From assembly GCA_902168105.1 (NCBI GenBank), contig CABHOY010000044.1, forward strand, positions 1-64,000: a stretch of 64,000 nucleotides of DNA. Reading direction: 5' to 3'. Position numbers and translations under genes: made by a program. This DNA is from an uncultured Flavihumibacter sp. Its GTDB lineage: Bacteria; Bacteroidota; Bacteroidia; Chitinophagales; Chitinophagaceae. Positions 1-8,996 of the stretch are shown here, one piece after another; the first letter of the stretch is position 1; every line of letters starts with the position of its first letter. The notes under the pieces were generated by a model. That model was given only the letters and a program-made list of their open reading frames with translations. It was not told where the DNA came from and ran no database searches.

Positions 1-69
1 ATTAAGATAAAGTTCTACTGCCATCTTTTTGAAGGCCTTATCGTAGCTCCGTCTTTGTTGTTTACTCAT
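1..69 (-). CDS. IS3-family transposase OrfA, N-terminal fragment
   Basis: The first 23 codons of an open frame read from an ATG at 69 towards the left edge. They encode MSKQQRRSYDKAFKKMAVEL and a few more residues, the typical N-terminus of the helix-turn-helix OrfA protein of IS3 elements (R-R-x-Y-x-x-x-F-K, then A-V-E-L). OrfA binds the IS ends and is normally joined to the DDE integrase OrfB by programmed -1 frameshifting. The gene is partial only because the window ends. It lies on the same strand as the Fic gene it interrupts. Confidence 0.75.
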   Translation of the reverse strand, partial: MSKQQRRSYDKAFKKMAVELYLN

Positions 70-127
70 TAGTTCAAAGTTAAGAAAAGGAGCTTAACTT
101 GTTGTCCACGCAAATGTAGCAGTTCCA
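1..127 (-). mobile_element. IS3-family insertion sequence, left part (runs off window)
   Basis: Read on the minus strand, the presumed end of the element starts with TGGAACTGCTACA at 127, followed by GTGGACAACAAG, which has the look of an IS3-group terminal inverted repeat (TG start, GTGGACA core). It is followed after about 60 bases by the start of an OrfA-type transposase. The Fic reading frame is cut at this point. Only the 5' end is inside the window, so the second inverted repeat, orfB and the target duplication cannot be seen. The exact boundary at 127 is inferred. Confidence 0.6.
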
Positions 128-667
128 TGTCTCATTCTCCGCATGATACCATGCTATAAGTTCCTGCATTGCATTTTCGGTTTCAATCCCAGGTACAGTA
201 GTATGAAAGATAACCTGTTTAGCCCCGTCTGGTTTTGTTGCTTCTACGGCATTACTGTGTTGTTTATAATTTCCTCTGTGCCACTCGTCTTTACGACTGT
301 GCTTCATAAGAATATTGTGCAGGCTCTTAATAGTACTTTCGGTTACTTCCATTTCCTCATAAGAGTCGGAAATGATATCCAATGCATTAAAATAACCTGC
401 AACCTCCTGAGAATCCCTGTCTTCTAATTTCGATATACTTAATTTATCAATCAGCACCTTTACTTCATCATCTGACATTCTGGAGCCTTCTATTCTTGTA
501 GAAGCACCAACACTTCTGACTGTTGCTATTGATTTTAGATGTTTTAGGTTTTGTCCTTCTCTTTTCTCTATGGCGGTCCATGAAGCATCAAAACGATCTA
601 ATTTGCTTATTGCATTGATCAGTTGCCAGTCTGGCTTCAACTGAAATGTATGTACCCTATTTTCCAT
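80..667 (-). pseudogene. Fic-family protein, truncated by an IS insertion
   Basis: Fic enzymes AMPylate (or otherwise modify) target proteins. The 195-residue frame has the Fic N-terminal helical region with a class II-type inhibitory motif S-x-x-x-E-G (S56 to G61 in ASTRIEGS) and the helix leading towards the active site. The catalytic H-P-F-x-D/E-G-N-G-R motif, which should follow about 25 residues after the end of the native sequence, is absent: around residue 180 the frame runs into IS sequence and stops after about 16 foreign residues. The product cannot be an active Fic enzyme, though a folded N-terminal piece could be made. Start is the ATG at 667. A partner antitoxin is not visible. 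Confidence 0.75.
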
Positions 668-696
668 TGTGTGAAAATAAGCTATTTCAATGAAAT

Positions 697-777
697 GAGA
701 CGATATGAGACGATTAGGTGCTTAAAATGAGACGATCGTTTAATTACAATTTGAGACGATATGAGACGAACAGAGAC
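697..777. repeat. Short direct repeats (gagacgat) upstream of fic
   Basis: The octamer gagacgat occurs at 697-704, 707-714, 729-736 and 753-760, with near copies at 763-769 and 773-777. Two copies of the longer unit gagacgatatgagacga (697-713 and 753-769) lie 56 bases apart. They sit 30-110 bases upstream of the Fic start codon, where a repressor or activator would bind. An operator for an autoregulated fic locus is the simplest reading; this is inference from position and repetition only. Confidence 0.55.
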
Positions 778-840
778 TATAAGTGATCCTATACCTGATT
801 TTTAACCAAACTGTTTAATGCTTCAAAATCCTCCAGAAAC

Positions 841-868
841 TTCGACATCTCCCCGCCCTTCTCCACGA
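841..868 (+). other. tRNA/tmRNA 3'-end-like scrap, possible attachment site
   Basis: The stretch begins TTCGACATCTCCCCGCCC and ends TTCTCCACGA, which resembles the T-loop, T-stem 3' strand and acceptor 3' strand of a tRNA or tmRNA, and it is followed at once by a terminator, as such genes are. The 5' halves of the T-stem and acceptor are not found upstream, so this is not a complete gene. Integrated elements leave such 3' fragments at their junctions. It could equally be chance similarity. Confidence 0.25.
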
Positions 869-900
869 ATAAAAGCCCTGTATTATTACGGGGCTTTTAT
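868..900 (+). terminator. Rho-independent terminator
   Basis: Stem AAAAGCCCTG (871-880) pairs with CGGGGCTTTT (889-898), one G-T pair, eight-base loop, followed by TTTTAT. No protein gene ends just upstream on the plus strand, so it probably belongs to the RNA-gene remnant at 841-868. Confidence 0.65.
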
Positions 901-1113
901 ATTTTCAAAACCGCCCCTTATCTTGTTCAATATATATGTAACCAGACAGTTGCATACTCCTGAAAATTACCGTACTTTTCTGTCTTTCGAGGGACAATTA
1001 ACATGATCTGAGCATTAGACGTAAATAAGTCTTCCCTATATTTTGTATGAATAACATAGCCGGGAGTCAGGCTAAGAGATACCAAAATTGGAGCGAATCT
1101 AAATATTCGAGTT

Positions 1114-3429
1114 ATGAATAAGCTACTGTTGCTTTTCTATTGCATGACCAGTTGCGTTGTGCATTGTCTTGCGCAAGATAAAAAGGCAACTCCTTTAGTT
1201 TTACAGCAGCTGTTGACAAAAGAAGCACCTGATACTGCAGATATGCGGATATTGATAAGTGCAGGTAATGACTATGTAAACAGGCCGGGAATCGAATCCG
1301 ATGATATGGACACTGCTAGGTTATGCGCAGATAAAGTATTGAGTTCTGCTATAAAAGAGAAGCTCCCTATATGGGAGGGGCTAAGTTATTTACTGTATTC
1401 AAAGATCCATCGCGAACAGAATATTCTGGAAAAAGGGAAGGGCTATGGATTGAAAGCAGCAGGGATCTTTTCTAAATACAAACAAAAGGAATACCTGGCT
1501 GACGCCTATTCGGAACTGAGCGATTATTATCCACCGGTTGATGTTCCCACACTTAAGATCAAACTGAAGTATTATACTGATGCTGCAAAACTTTATGGTG
1601 AAGTTGGCGCCAAGATGAAGCAAGCAAATACACTTTACATACTTGGAGACTATTATTCATTCCTTCCTGATTACAATGAGTCTGTAAATCTGTTATTACA
1701 ATCGGTGGTCCTTTTCAAGGAAGTAGGATATAAGGAATTACAAGGTGTATATAACCTGCTGGGTGCTCTTTACAATCAACTGGGGGATACCGATAATGCG
1801 TTGAAATATGGCTTACTGGCAGTGAGAACGGCAGAAGAAGTGAAAGATAGTACTCCACAGCTTATAACCATTTACAACAGGTTAGGCATGATCTATAACG
1901 GCATGGATGCTGTAGATAAAGCGATGGATAGTTTCCGGAAGGGGTTAAGTCTGGCTTTAAAAATGAAGGATACCGCCTCTATGCAGATCCTGTCACGTAA
2001 CATATGCCGTGCGTATCAGAGAATGAATAAGCCTGCAGAAGCGCTGAAGATCATAAAAAAAGAAGAACGTGACTATCCTCCCCAAAAACAGGAGCTTAGG
2101 GTGTTGATGCTTGAAAGTATACTGATTACTTATTGTATGCTTAAAGAGTTCAATCTTGCCGTTCCATATGTGAACCTACTGGAGGATTACCGGCGTAAAA
2201 TGGCGCCGGATGATGCATATCTGGAATATGTGAATACAGCTTTGATCACCTATTATCTTGCTGTTCATCAAAATGAAACTGTTTCCGAGTATGCTTCTAA
2301 CATGTTGGCTCTAGCAAAAAAGACGAATCTTTTATCTATGCAGGGTAAAGCATACTCCTTTCTTTACCGGGCCGATTCTGCCATGGGGAACTATAAAGAA
2401 GCACTTGAGCATTTCCGTATGTTTAAAGTAGTGAACGATTCGCTGTTTAATATCGCCAAATTTCAAAAGATCAGCCGGTTACAGTTACAGTTTGAAACAG
2501 AACAGAAGGACCAGGCATTGAAACTCAAAGAGCAGAATATACAGTTGCTGACGAGGGAGGCGCAGTTGCAGAAAGCCGATCTGCATAGGGCACGCTTTAC
2601 AAAGAATGTTATCATTGTAAGTGCCTGTATGCTGGTAGCCTTGCTTTTGTTGGGCTTTAACCGTTATAAGCTAAAGATGGAAAGTAATCGGCGGCTGGAA
2701 CAACAGCAGGAGGTGATCAATTATAAGAACCGTTCTCTGGAGCAGTTGCTTCACGCTCAGAATAAGTTGTTGGATGAAAAGGAATGGTTGTTAAAGGAGA
2801 TCCATCACCGGGTAAAAAACAACCTTCAGATCGTAATGAGCTTACTTAATACACAGGCTGCGTTCCTTGATGACAAAGACGCGCTGAATGCTATTAAGGA
2901 AAGCCGTTACCGTATGCAGGCTATCTCACTTATTCATCAGAAGCTTTATCAATCAGAAAATACAGCCCTGATAGATATGCCTGTATATATCTGTGATCTG
3001 GTTGAATATCTGAAAGATGGTGTTTCCGCAACTAACATGATAAAATTTGACCTGGACATAGCCCCTTTAAAACTCGATGTATCTCAGTCCGTACCAATAG
3101 GGTTAATCCTGAATGAAGCAATTACTAATGCTATCAAATATGCATTTATTGGTAAAGGGACTATTAAAATATCTCTGCATCCTGCAGATCCTGGTTGGTT
3201 AAGCCTCATAATAGCTGATAATGGAAAAGGCTTCCCGGGAGGAAAGGTCCCTACACAACATGGTTCAATGGGTATGATGCTGATGAACACACTGGCCGAG
3301 CAATTGGATGGAACTGTAGACATACAAAGCCAAAATGGCGTAATCATTACCGTAGTCTTTAAGCATCACATGGAAAATACGCTGCCGGCAACTGTAGCAT
3401 TGGAAGAGAATAGGCTGGATCGCCGCTGA
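1114..3429 (+). CDS. TPR-domain sensor histidine kinase (HisKA_2 type), copy 1
   Basis: A 771-residue membrane sensor kinase. It has a Sec signal peptide (about residues 1-20, ending CLAQ), a periplasmic array of TPR-like helices (about 40-480; helix pairs such as YNLLGALYNQLGDTDNALKY), one transmembrane segment (about 498-518), a coiled linker, a HisKA_2 dimerisation domain with E-I-H-H-R-V-K-N-N around residue 563, and a HATPase_c domain with N-box NEAITNAIKYA (about 667) and G1 box ADNGKGF (about 700). HisKA_2 kinases usually phosphorylate a separate response regulator, and none is next to it. The next gene downstream is a full-length paralogue of identical length. The ligand is unknown; periplasmic TPRs suggest protein or peptide sensing. 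Confidence 0.9.
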   Translation: MNKLLLLFYCMTSCVVHCLAQDKKATPLVLQQLLTKEAPDTADMRILISAGNDYVNRPGIESDDMDTARLCADKVLSSAIKEKLPIWEGLSYLLYSKIHREQNILEKGKGYGLKAAGIFSKYKQKEYLADAYSELSDYYPPVDVPTLKIKLKYYTDAAKLYGEVGAKMKQANTLYILGDYYSFLPDYNESVNLLLQSVVLFKEVGYKELQGVYNLLGALYNQLGDTDNALKYGLLAVRTAEEVKDSTPQLITIYNRLGMIYNGMDAVDKAMDSFRKGLSLALKMKDTASMQILSRNICRAYQRMNKPAEALKIIKKEERDYPPQKQELRVLMLESILITYCMLKEFNLAVPYVNLLEDYRRKMAPDDAYLEYVNTALITYYLAVHQNETVSEYASNMLALAKKTNLLSMQGKAYSFLYRADSAMGNYKEALEHFRMFKVVNDSLFNIAKFQKISRLQLQFETEQKDQALKLKEQNIQLLTREAQLQKADLHRARFTKNVIIVSACMLVALLLLGFNRYKLKMESNRRLEQQQEVINYKNRSLEQLLHAQNKLLDEKEWLLKEIHHRVKNNLQIVMSLLNTQAAFLDDKDALNAIKESRYRMQAISLIHQKLYQSENTALIDMPVYICDLVEYLKDGVSATNMIKFDLDIAPLKLDVSQSVPIGLILNEAITNAIKYAFIGKGTIKISLHPADPGWLSLIIADNGKGFPGGKVPTQHGSMGMMLMNTLAEQLDGTVDIQSQNGVIITVVFKHHMENTLPATVALEENRLDRR

Positions 3430-3829
3430 AATGTTATAAGTGTTTAATTAACAAATGTTAATTAATAGAGATTTTATCTTGTGACCTGACTGGAAGTTGA
3501 TCCCTGATCGTTAATTTTGCCCTCAACCAATGCCAGCTATTGTTCTATTGAGGGTTATCCCACACTGCAATGAAGCTAAAATTATGCATATAGCTAATTT
3601 GATATAATCATAAGTTCGTCCAGATCCGTTCAATATTGGATAATTTGGGAATGATAATACGGCAAAATCGAATGCCGTAAGATGGTCATGATGTCATGTT
3701 TCTTAATTGTTCTGTGGACATTTAATGTAGCCAGAGAAGATACAGTTGCTAATAAACTATCTCCATGATCAGTGCGGGTTTGCCGTGTAATGTCGTGGAA
3801 GAAGTGCGAGGTTAAAAATATGTTAGGTT
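3430..3829 (+). promoter_or_regulatory. Spacer between tandem kinases, with a perfect palindrome
   Basis: This 400-base gap has no gene. Just after the first kinase, TTAATTAACA (3444-3453) and TGTTAATTAA (3456-3465) form a perfect 10-base inverted repeat around AA. It lacks the GC-rich stem and T-run of a terminator and looks more like a protein-binding site. The TAnnTTTG-like box TAATTTTG lies at 3512-3519, without a clear -33 element. The length of the gap suggests that the second kinase has its own promoter. Confidence 0.35.
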
Positions 3830-6145
3830 ATGAACAGGCTTCTGTTGCTTTTCTATAATATAATAGGTTGCGTAGTTCCGGCTGTGGCACAGGAAAAAGT
3901 GCCTTCGCTGGTAGCCTTGCAGCAGGTGTTGAAGAAGGAACTTCCCGATACGGCAGATGTTCGTGTTCTCATTGCTGCAGGCGATGCGTATATTATGAGG
4001 CGGGGTACTGTGGAAGGTGATGTAGACAGTGCTAAGCTCTGTGCGACGAAAGTACTTAAAGCCGCATTGAAGACAGGCCAGCCTGTGTGGGAGGGACAAA
4101 GCAATTTGCTTTATGCAAAGATCTGGCGTGAAAAGGAAGATCGTGTTAAAGGCAAGGAGTATGTGTTAAAGGCGAAGGCGATCTTTGAGAAAAGTAAAGC
4201 AAAGGAATATCTCGCTGATGCATATATAGAGCTGGCGGAATATTGCTCGAAATGGGATGATACGGAGCTTAAGACCAGGATAAGGTATTACCAGGATGCG
4301 AAAAGGCTCTACGAAGCAGAAGGGCTAAAATTCAAACAGGCAGAAACACTTAAGAGGCTGGGCGACTATTATATTGTTCTTCCGGATTATAGCGAAGCAA
4401 GGAACATGTTATTGCGATCGTTAACGTTCTACACAGAATTGAAATATAAGGAGCTCCAGGGCGTGTATGATCTGCTGGGAGCTGCTTATAACCAGCTGGG
4501 AGATCTGGACAACGCGCTGAAATATGCTTTACTGTCAGTAAAAACCGCAGAGGAGGTCAAAGACAGCACGACCCAACTCAGTACCAGCTATAACAGATTG
4601 GGACTGATCTATTATAATCTCGATGATAAGCCAAAGGCAGTAGAATGCCAAAGCAAAGCCCTGCAGATCTCTATCAAACTGAAGGACACTTCATCCATAC
4701 AAATTCTGACGGGTAACCTGGCACATGCTTATCTGAAATTGAAGAGGCCAGAAGAAGCATTGAAGCTAATGAAATGGCTGGAACGTAATTACCCGGCTAA
4801 AGAACTTCATCTAAGTGCCTGGATAGCCGAATGTATGCTGGCCAGCTATTGTGCGTTAGAGCAGTATGATCTTGCCCGCCCTTATGCTCAAAGCGTGGAA
4901 AAAGCAAGACTCGCGCTGCCGCCTCGTGATCCCTTCGATGAACAGCTTTTCGGCCCTTTGAGTTTATATTATCTGGGTATACATCAAAGTCACGAAGCAC
5001 ATCGTTTTGGTTTACTTCTATTGACTACAGCGATGAAAAACAGGCAGCACCAGCTGCAGGCATCAGCACATGCTTTACTTTATAAGGCAGATTCTTCTAC
5101 GGGAAACTATCAGGAAGCACTTGAACATTTCCGTATGTTTAAAGTTGTTAATGATTCTGTTTTTAGTGATGCAAAAATGCGACAGATAAGTAGATTACAG
5201 GTTCAATATGAAACCGAGCAGAAGGATCAGGCATTACAACTCAAAGAGCAAAATATTGCATTGCTTACACGGGAGGCGCAACTGCAAAAAGCAGAGTTAC
5301 GAAGCACACGATTTACCAGGAACGTGATCATCGCAGGTGCCTGTATGTTAGTTGCATTGCTGTTTTTAGGGTATAACCGCTATCAATTGAAATTGCGTAG
5401 TAACAGGCGGCTGAAACAGCAACAGGATGAGATCCACCGTAAGAATGCATCGTTGGAAGAGTTAATCCTTTCACAGAATAAGTTGCTGGATGAAAAGGAA
5501 TGGCTGTTGAAAGAGATCCATCACCGTGTTAAAAATAATTTGCAGATAGTGATGAGCCTTCTGAATACGCAGGCTGCGTTTTTGGGTGACAAAGATGCAC
5601 TGAATGTCATCAAAGAAAGCCGTTACAGGATGCACGCTATATCTCTTATTCATCAGAAACTTTATCAGTCAGAGAATATGGCATTAATAGATATGCGTGC
5701 TTATATCCGGGAGTTGGTGTTATACCTGAAAGATGGTTTTTTGGATGTCAATAAAATAAAATTCAACCTTAATATAGCTCCTGTAAAGCTTGATGTATCC
5801 CAGTCAGTACCTATTGGATTGATCCTGAATGAAGCAATAACCAACGCTATCAAGTACGCCTTTGTTGGTTGCGGTACTATTACTGTTTCCCTTCAATCTT
5901 CGAATACCGGTTGTTTGACACTTATTATTGCCGATAATGGAAAAGGTTTCCCGGAAAACGAAGTTCCGGCGCGAAAAGGCTCAATGGGCATGATGCTGAT
6001 GAATACACTGGCGGAACAACTGGAAGGGACGTTGAATATCCGCAGCAATAATGGCGTAACTATAACAGTCTGCTTTAAATATCAGGAGGAGCCGGGAGGA
6101 GCTGATCCGTTGGTATGTGAAGAGGGAGTTAGAGGTTACGTTTGA
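3830..6145 (+). CDS. TPR-domain sensor histidine kinase (HisKA_2 type), copy 2
   Basis: A 771-residue paralogue of the preceding gene with the same order: signal peptide (ending AVAQ), TPR-rich periplasmic part, one transmembrane helix near 498-518, coiled linker, HisKA_2 (E-I-H-H-R near 563) and HATPase_c (NEAITNAIKYAF, ADNGKGF). By eye the kinase half is very close to copy 1, including long identical runs around the phosphorylated histidine, while the TPR half has diverged much more. That points to tandem duplication with change of the sensed signal and a shared downstream partner. No response regulator is adjacent. Confidence 0.9.
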   Translation: MNRLLLLFYNIIGCVVPAVAQEKVPSLVALQQVLKKELPDTADVRVLIAAGDAYIMRRGTVEGDVDSAKLCATKVLKAALKTGQPVWEGQSNLLYAKIWREKEDRVKGKEYVLKAKAIFEKSKAKEYLADAYIELAEYCSKWDDTELKTRIRYYQDAKRLYEAEGLKFKQAETLKRLGDYYIVLPDYSEARNMLLRSLTFYTELKYKELQGVYDLLGAAYNQLGDLDNALKYALLSVKTAEEVKDSTTQLSTSYNRLGLIYYNLDDKPKAVECQSKALQISIKLKDTSSIQILTGNLAHAYLKLKRPEEALKLMKWLERNYPAKELHLSAWIAECMLASYCALEQYDLARPYAQSVEKARLALPPRDPFDEQLFGPLSLYYLGIHQSHEAHRFGLLLLTTAMKNRQHQLQASAHALLYKADSSTGNYQEALEHFRMFKVVNDSVFSDAKMRQISRLQVQYETEQKDQALQLKEQNIALLTREAQLQKAELRSTRFTRNVIIAGACMLVALLFLGYNRYQLKLRSNRRLKQQQDEIHRKNASLEELILSQNKLLDEKEWLLKEIHHRVKNNLQIVMSLLNTQAAFLGDKDALNVIKESRYRMHAISLIHQKLYQSENMALIDMRAYIRELVLYLKDGFLDVNKIKFNLNIAPVKLDVSQSVPIGLILNEAITNAIKYAFVGCGTITVSLQSSNTGCLTLIIADNGKGFPENEVPARKGSMGMMLMNTLAEQLEGTLNIRSNNGVTITVCFKYQEEPGGADPLVCEEGVRGYV

Positions 6146-6217
6146 TAAAGAGGAAAAGACCGGACAATGATCGCATCATCCGGCCTAAACATATCTTATT
6201 AAATGTAGTCAGTCTTA

Positions 6218-7444
6218 TCAGAAATTGGGAATGGCAGGAAACGATGCGGCTACTGCTTCTTCAACATCGACGGAAGGATAGATGAGATCTGTAGATACCC
6301 ACGCTTTAGTTGCTTTAGCTTCCTGTCCTGTCTGTCTGGTTACCCTGTCCCATCCTTCTGTAATAAGCGCATAGTCCGTTCCCAAGTCGAGACATGTAGT
6401 GTATCCGGGTTGTTTGTATTCTTTAAGCGGAAACCCAAAGAGATCATTAACTGCATTATGACCCGCCCATCTACCCTGAAATTGTGAGAACTGGCAGGAC
6501 ATTGTTGCTGACTGATCATTGCCAACTTTGACATTCGCCACATCTCCGGCTACAATAACGTTATCGTATCCGGGCAGTTTCAGATAGCCGTCAACAGAAA
6601 CCCGGTTAAGAGAATCTTTCACACCTTTAAAGAAATATGTTAACGGACTTGCAACCATTCCTGCCGTCCAGATAACTGTACTTGTTGGGATCCTTGTCCC
6701 ATCACTCAAAAGGACCGCAGATGGTTCCACATAAACAACATGTGATCCGGTAATGACCTCTACGTTTTTCACTTTTAACGTGTCAATAATATATTGCTGG
6801 CCCTGGGCTGCATAAAATGAAGCTACCACATCATGTTTTTCGACTAGTACTACCCTGAATTTTGACTCTTTTGTACTATACTTAGCCTGCATTGCTTTCG
6901 CCTTATCTTCTATGGATGTTACCGATTCAAGTCCTGTGAAACCGGCGCCTGCAACAACAAAAGTAGTGTCGCCTTCATTAGAGAAGTTGTTTTTTGCAAG
7001 TTTGATAATGTGGTTTTCCAGATCCAGGGCATTATTGAAGGTATCATTATTGAATGTGGTTTCAATACCTGGCAAATTTAGCGCCCGCAGGGAACTACCT
7101 GTTGCGAGTACCAGATAATCATATTGTAAGTGCCTTATCCCCTTTGCAGTGGAAACGGTGACTTCTCTTTTTTCAGGAATGATCGTTTCAGCCTTTCCGA
7201 GGATCTGATTAATGCCTAGTGGTTTCAGGTATTTGTCCAATTCAACTTGCAGCCCCTCAAGTGATACTTCGTACAGTCTTGGCCGCATTGTGAAGTAGTT
7301 GTCAGGATTGATCAGCGTCACTTCCAGTTCGTCTGTTTTCTTTATCTCGCGGCTTTGACGGATCGCGCTTATAGCACTCCAGAAACCGGCATACCCACCT
7401 CCAATGATCAGCAGTTGTTTCCTTCCTTCTGTTTTGTTTTCCAT
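6218..7444 (-). CDS. NAD(P)/FAD-dependent oxidoreductase (NDH-2-like)
   Basis: A 408-residue two-dinucleotide-fold flavoprotein. The FAD site G-G-G-Y-A-G is near residue 14, a second GxGxxG-type NAD(P) site is in VVAGAGFTGLES, and the late FAD motif is VIVAGDVANV. This layout fits type II NADH:quinone oxidoreductases and related pyridine nucleotide-disulfide reductase family members; there is no C-x-x-C redox pair and no obvious C-terminal membrane anchor. The frame extends upstream to a GTG at 7483, but the ATG at 7444, just before MENKTEG, puts the fold at a usual distance from the start. It is convergent with the second TPR kinase. The electron acceptor is not determinable from sequence. 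Confidence 0.85.
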   Translation of the reverse strand: MENKTEGRKQLLIIGGGYAGFWSAISAIRQSREIKKTDELEVTLINPDNYFTMRPRLYEVSLEGLQVELDKYLKPLGINQILGKAETIIPEKREVTVSTAKGIRHLQYDYLVLATGSSLRALNLPGIETTFNNDTFNNALDLENHIIKLAKNNFSNEGDTTFVVAGAGFTGLESVTSIEDKAKAMQAKYSTKESKFRVVLVEKHDVVASFYAAQGQQYIIDTLKVKNVEVITGSHVVYVEPSAVLLSDGTRIPTSTVIWTAGMVASPLTYFFKGVKDSLNRVSVDGYLKLPGYDNVIVAGDVANVKVGNDQSATMSCQFSQFQGRWAGHNAVNDLFGFPLKEYKQPGYTTCLDLGTDYALITEGWDRVTRQTGQEAKATKAWVSTDLIYPSVDVEEAVAASFPAIPNF

Positions 7445-7588
7445 TCTTTTTGTTTTTGATTTATTCTCAATAGATCCATTCACAATAAAATGTCAGACTG
7501 GCCGGTACTTTCGACAGTAGACAGCAAAACATTCTTATTGGACTGCCAATAGGCGACCAGCTGACATCAGATCTTATCGTCACACAGA

Positions 7589-7882
7589 TCAGTTTTCTCC
7601 GTTGTATTGTTTTAACTTTTTCATGAATGATTTGAAATGGGGCAGGAAATCATTAAAAAGGGGCGTATGCCGGTTTTTGATAATTATCTCTCCGAATAGT
7701 TTCAAGCCAATGGCGAATTCGGACGCTGTAGCTTGTTCACTGAAGATATTCTTTCCATTTACACGTTCAATGATTTCATAAATTTCATCATGAAGTTTAA
7801 TGTCCAGCTTTATGGGTTCACGTTCACCGACTTGTCCATTTACCTGGTGAACCCTTGTTAAGATGAGGTGATATTCATTCAT
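7589..7882 (-). CDS. DUF3861 family protein
   Basis: A 97-residue soluble protein with the pattern of the DUF3861 family: an N-terminal strand region (YHLILTRV), a central D-I-x-E-I-I-E-R helix, and the conserved C-terminal block A-I-G-L-K-L-F-G-E then KNRHTPLFNDFLPHF and MKKLK. The function is unknown. It lies between an AraC regulator upstream (8882-7977) and the flavoprotein downstream (start 7444), all on the minus strand, so it may be cotranscribed with either; the gaps (94 and 144 bases) are wide for one operon. Confidence 0.8.
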   Translation of the reverse strand: MNEYHLILTRVHQVNGQVGEREPIKLDIKLHDEIYEIIERVNGKNIFSEQATASEFAIGLKLFGEIIIKNRHTPLFNDFLPHFKSFMKKLKQYNGEN

Positions 7883-7976
7883 CGTTTGCTATAATTTTTC
7901 TTATTACTACAAAACTTGTCTTGGCAAAGGTCAAGATCATTGTAATAAGACAGCAGGACAAAATCACTTTATATCC

Positions 7977-8882
7977 TTACAAATCCTTAAGTTCCGAGAT
8001 AAATTGCGTAATACTTTTCCCTATTGTTTTTTTGAACAGCCGTGAAAAATAGTCAGGATCAGAGAATCCCAGATCGTAAGCGAGTGTTTTTATGGAAGGA
8101 TGTTCATGGTACAATTTGCGCTGCGCTTCGAGCATGATCCGGTTAATTAGAAACTCTTTAGGAGAAAGCCCGGAGTATTGCTTCACGATCTGATAAAGGA
8201 AATTAGCGCTTACCGCGAGTTTTTCTGCAATTGAATGAATTTCGCCCGGGTGGGTGAAATTGTTTTCAATGTATTGTTGGAACTCGTAATATTTCTCCAG
8301 TTTATTGGACTTAACCTCAACATGGTGGCCGGAAAAATAAAGCGTATTACATTCTGTTAAGAATGTGTTCAGGTAAGCTAATAGGATTTCTGTGCCCGCA
8401 TGCTCGTTTTCCAGGAGAGAGGACATGCTGAGCAATAGTGAAGATAAGCGTTTGAGAGTTTGCTGATCAACGCTAACAAGAGAGTTATTGAGAGGGTTAA
8501 GGAGAAATCTATAGGTTTGTGGTAGAAGGGACAGGCAGTTTTCGTCAAATACGATGTTAAAGAATTTGCTGCCTTGTTTTTGTCTGCCGGACCAATGGAG
8601 CTGGTTAGGAAGTACGAATAGTAGCTGGCTGGAGGTGATATTGTAATTCCGGAGGTCAATCATCTGATTGTCCTCGCCTTCTACCATCAGTTCAATAAAA
8701 TAATGAGGTTCCTTATGTGGTCCACTGAGGGTGGCCTGAATATCTGCAGGGAAAGCGGGAATCTTATCAGTATTGATCCTGATGGCCAGCTTGTCGTGCT
8801 GCGTGATTCTGTCCAAAAATCCCTTTTTCTTTGGCATATGAACAAATTTCGTGTTTCCTGGCTGTATTGGAAAGGAAAACAT
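7977..8882 (-). CDS. AraC-family transcriptional regulator
   Basis: A 301-residue regulator. The N-terminal part (about 1-180) is a cupin-like sensing domain (LRNYNITSSQLLFVLPNQLHWS), and the C-terminal 100 residues carry two helix-turn-helix motifs ending with the AraC signature: IAEKLAVSANFLYQIVKQYSG, then LAYDLGFSDPDYFSRLFKKTIG. It most likely controls the downstream DUF3861/flavoprotein genes or itself. The effector is unknown. Start is the ATG at 8882. Confidence 0.93.
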   Translation of the reverse strand: MFSFPIQPGNTKFVHMPKKKGFLDRITQHDKLAIRINTDKIPAFPADIQATLSGPHKEPHYFIELMVEGEDNQMIDLRNYNITSSQLLFVLPNQLHWSGRQKQGSKFFNIVFDENCLSLLPQTYRFLLNPLNNSLVSVDQQTLKRLSSLLLSMSSLLENEHAGTEILLAYLNTFLTECNTLYFSGHHVEVKSNKLEKYYEFQQYIENNFTHPGEIHSIAEKLAVSANFLYQIVKQYSGLSPKEFLINRIMLEAQRKLYHEHPSIKTLAYDLGFSDPDYFSRLFKKTIGKSITQFISELKDL

Positions 8883-8914
8883 TAGCCCAATAATTTACCG
8901 GAGTCAACAAATAA

Positions 8915-8950
8915 CAAAAGTCTTTATGATTCAACTCATAAAGACTTTTG
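8915..8950. terminator. Perfect 15-bp hairpin upstream of the AraC gene
   Basis: CAAAAGTCTTTATGA (8915-8929) and its exact complement (8936-8950) flank the loop TTCAAC. The arms carry A- and T-rich ends, so it can act as a bidirectional terminator. On the minus strand it ends the DUF1097 transcript; it lies only 33 bases from the AraC start codon. Confidence 0.7.
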
Positions 8951-8996
8951 ACTACAGATGTTCGTCCCCCGATATTTAAATGTCTATTCAGATCAA

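Noticed and set aside
818..1006. 62-codon frame after the fic region
   Set aside because: It runs through the RNA-gene-like scrap and the terminator hairpin and has no protein-like features.
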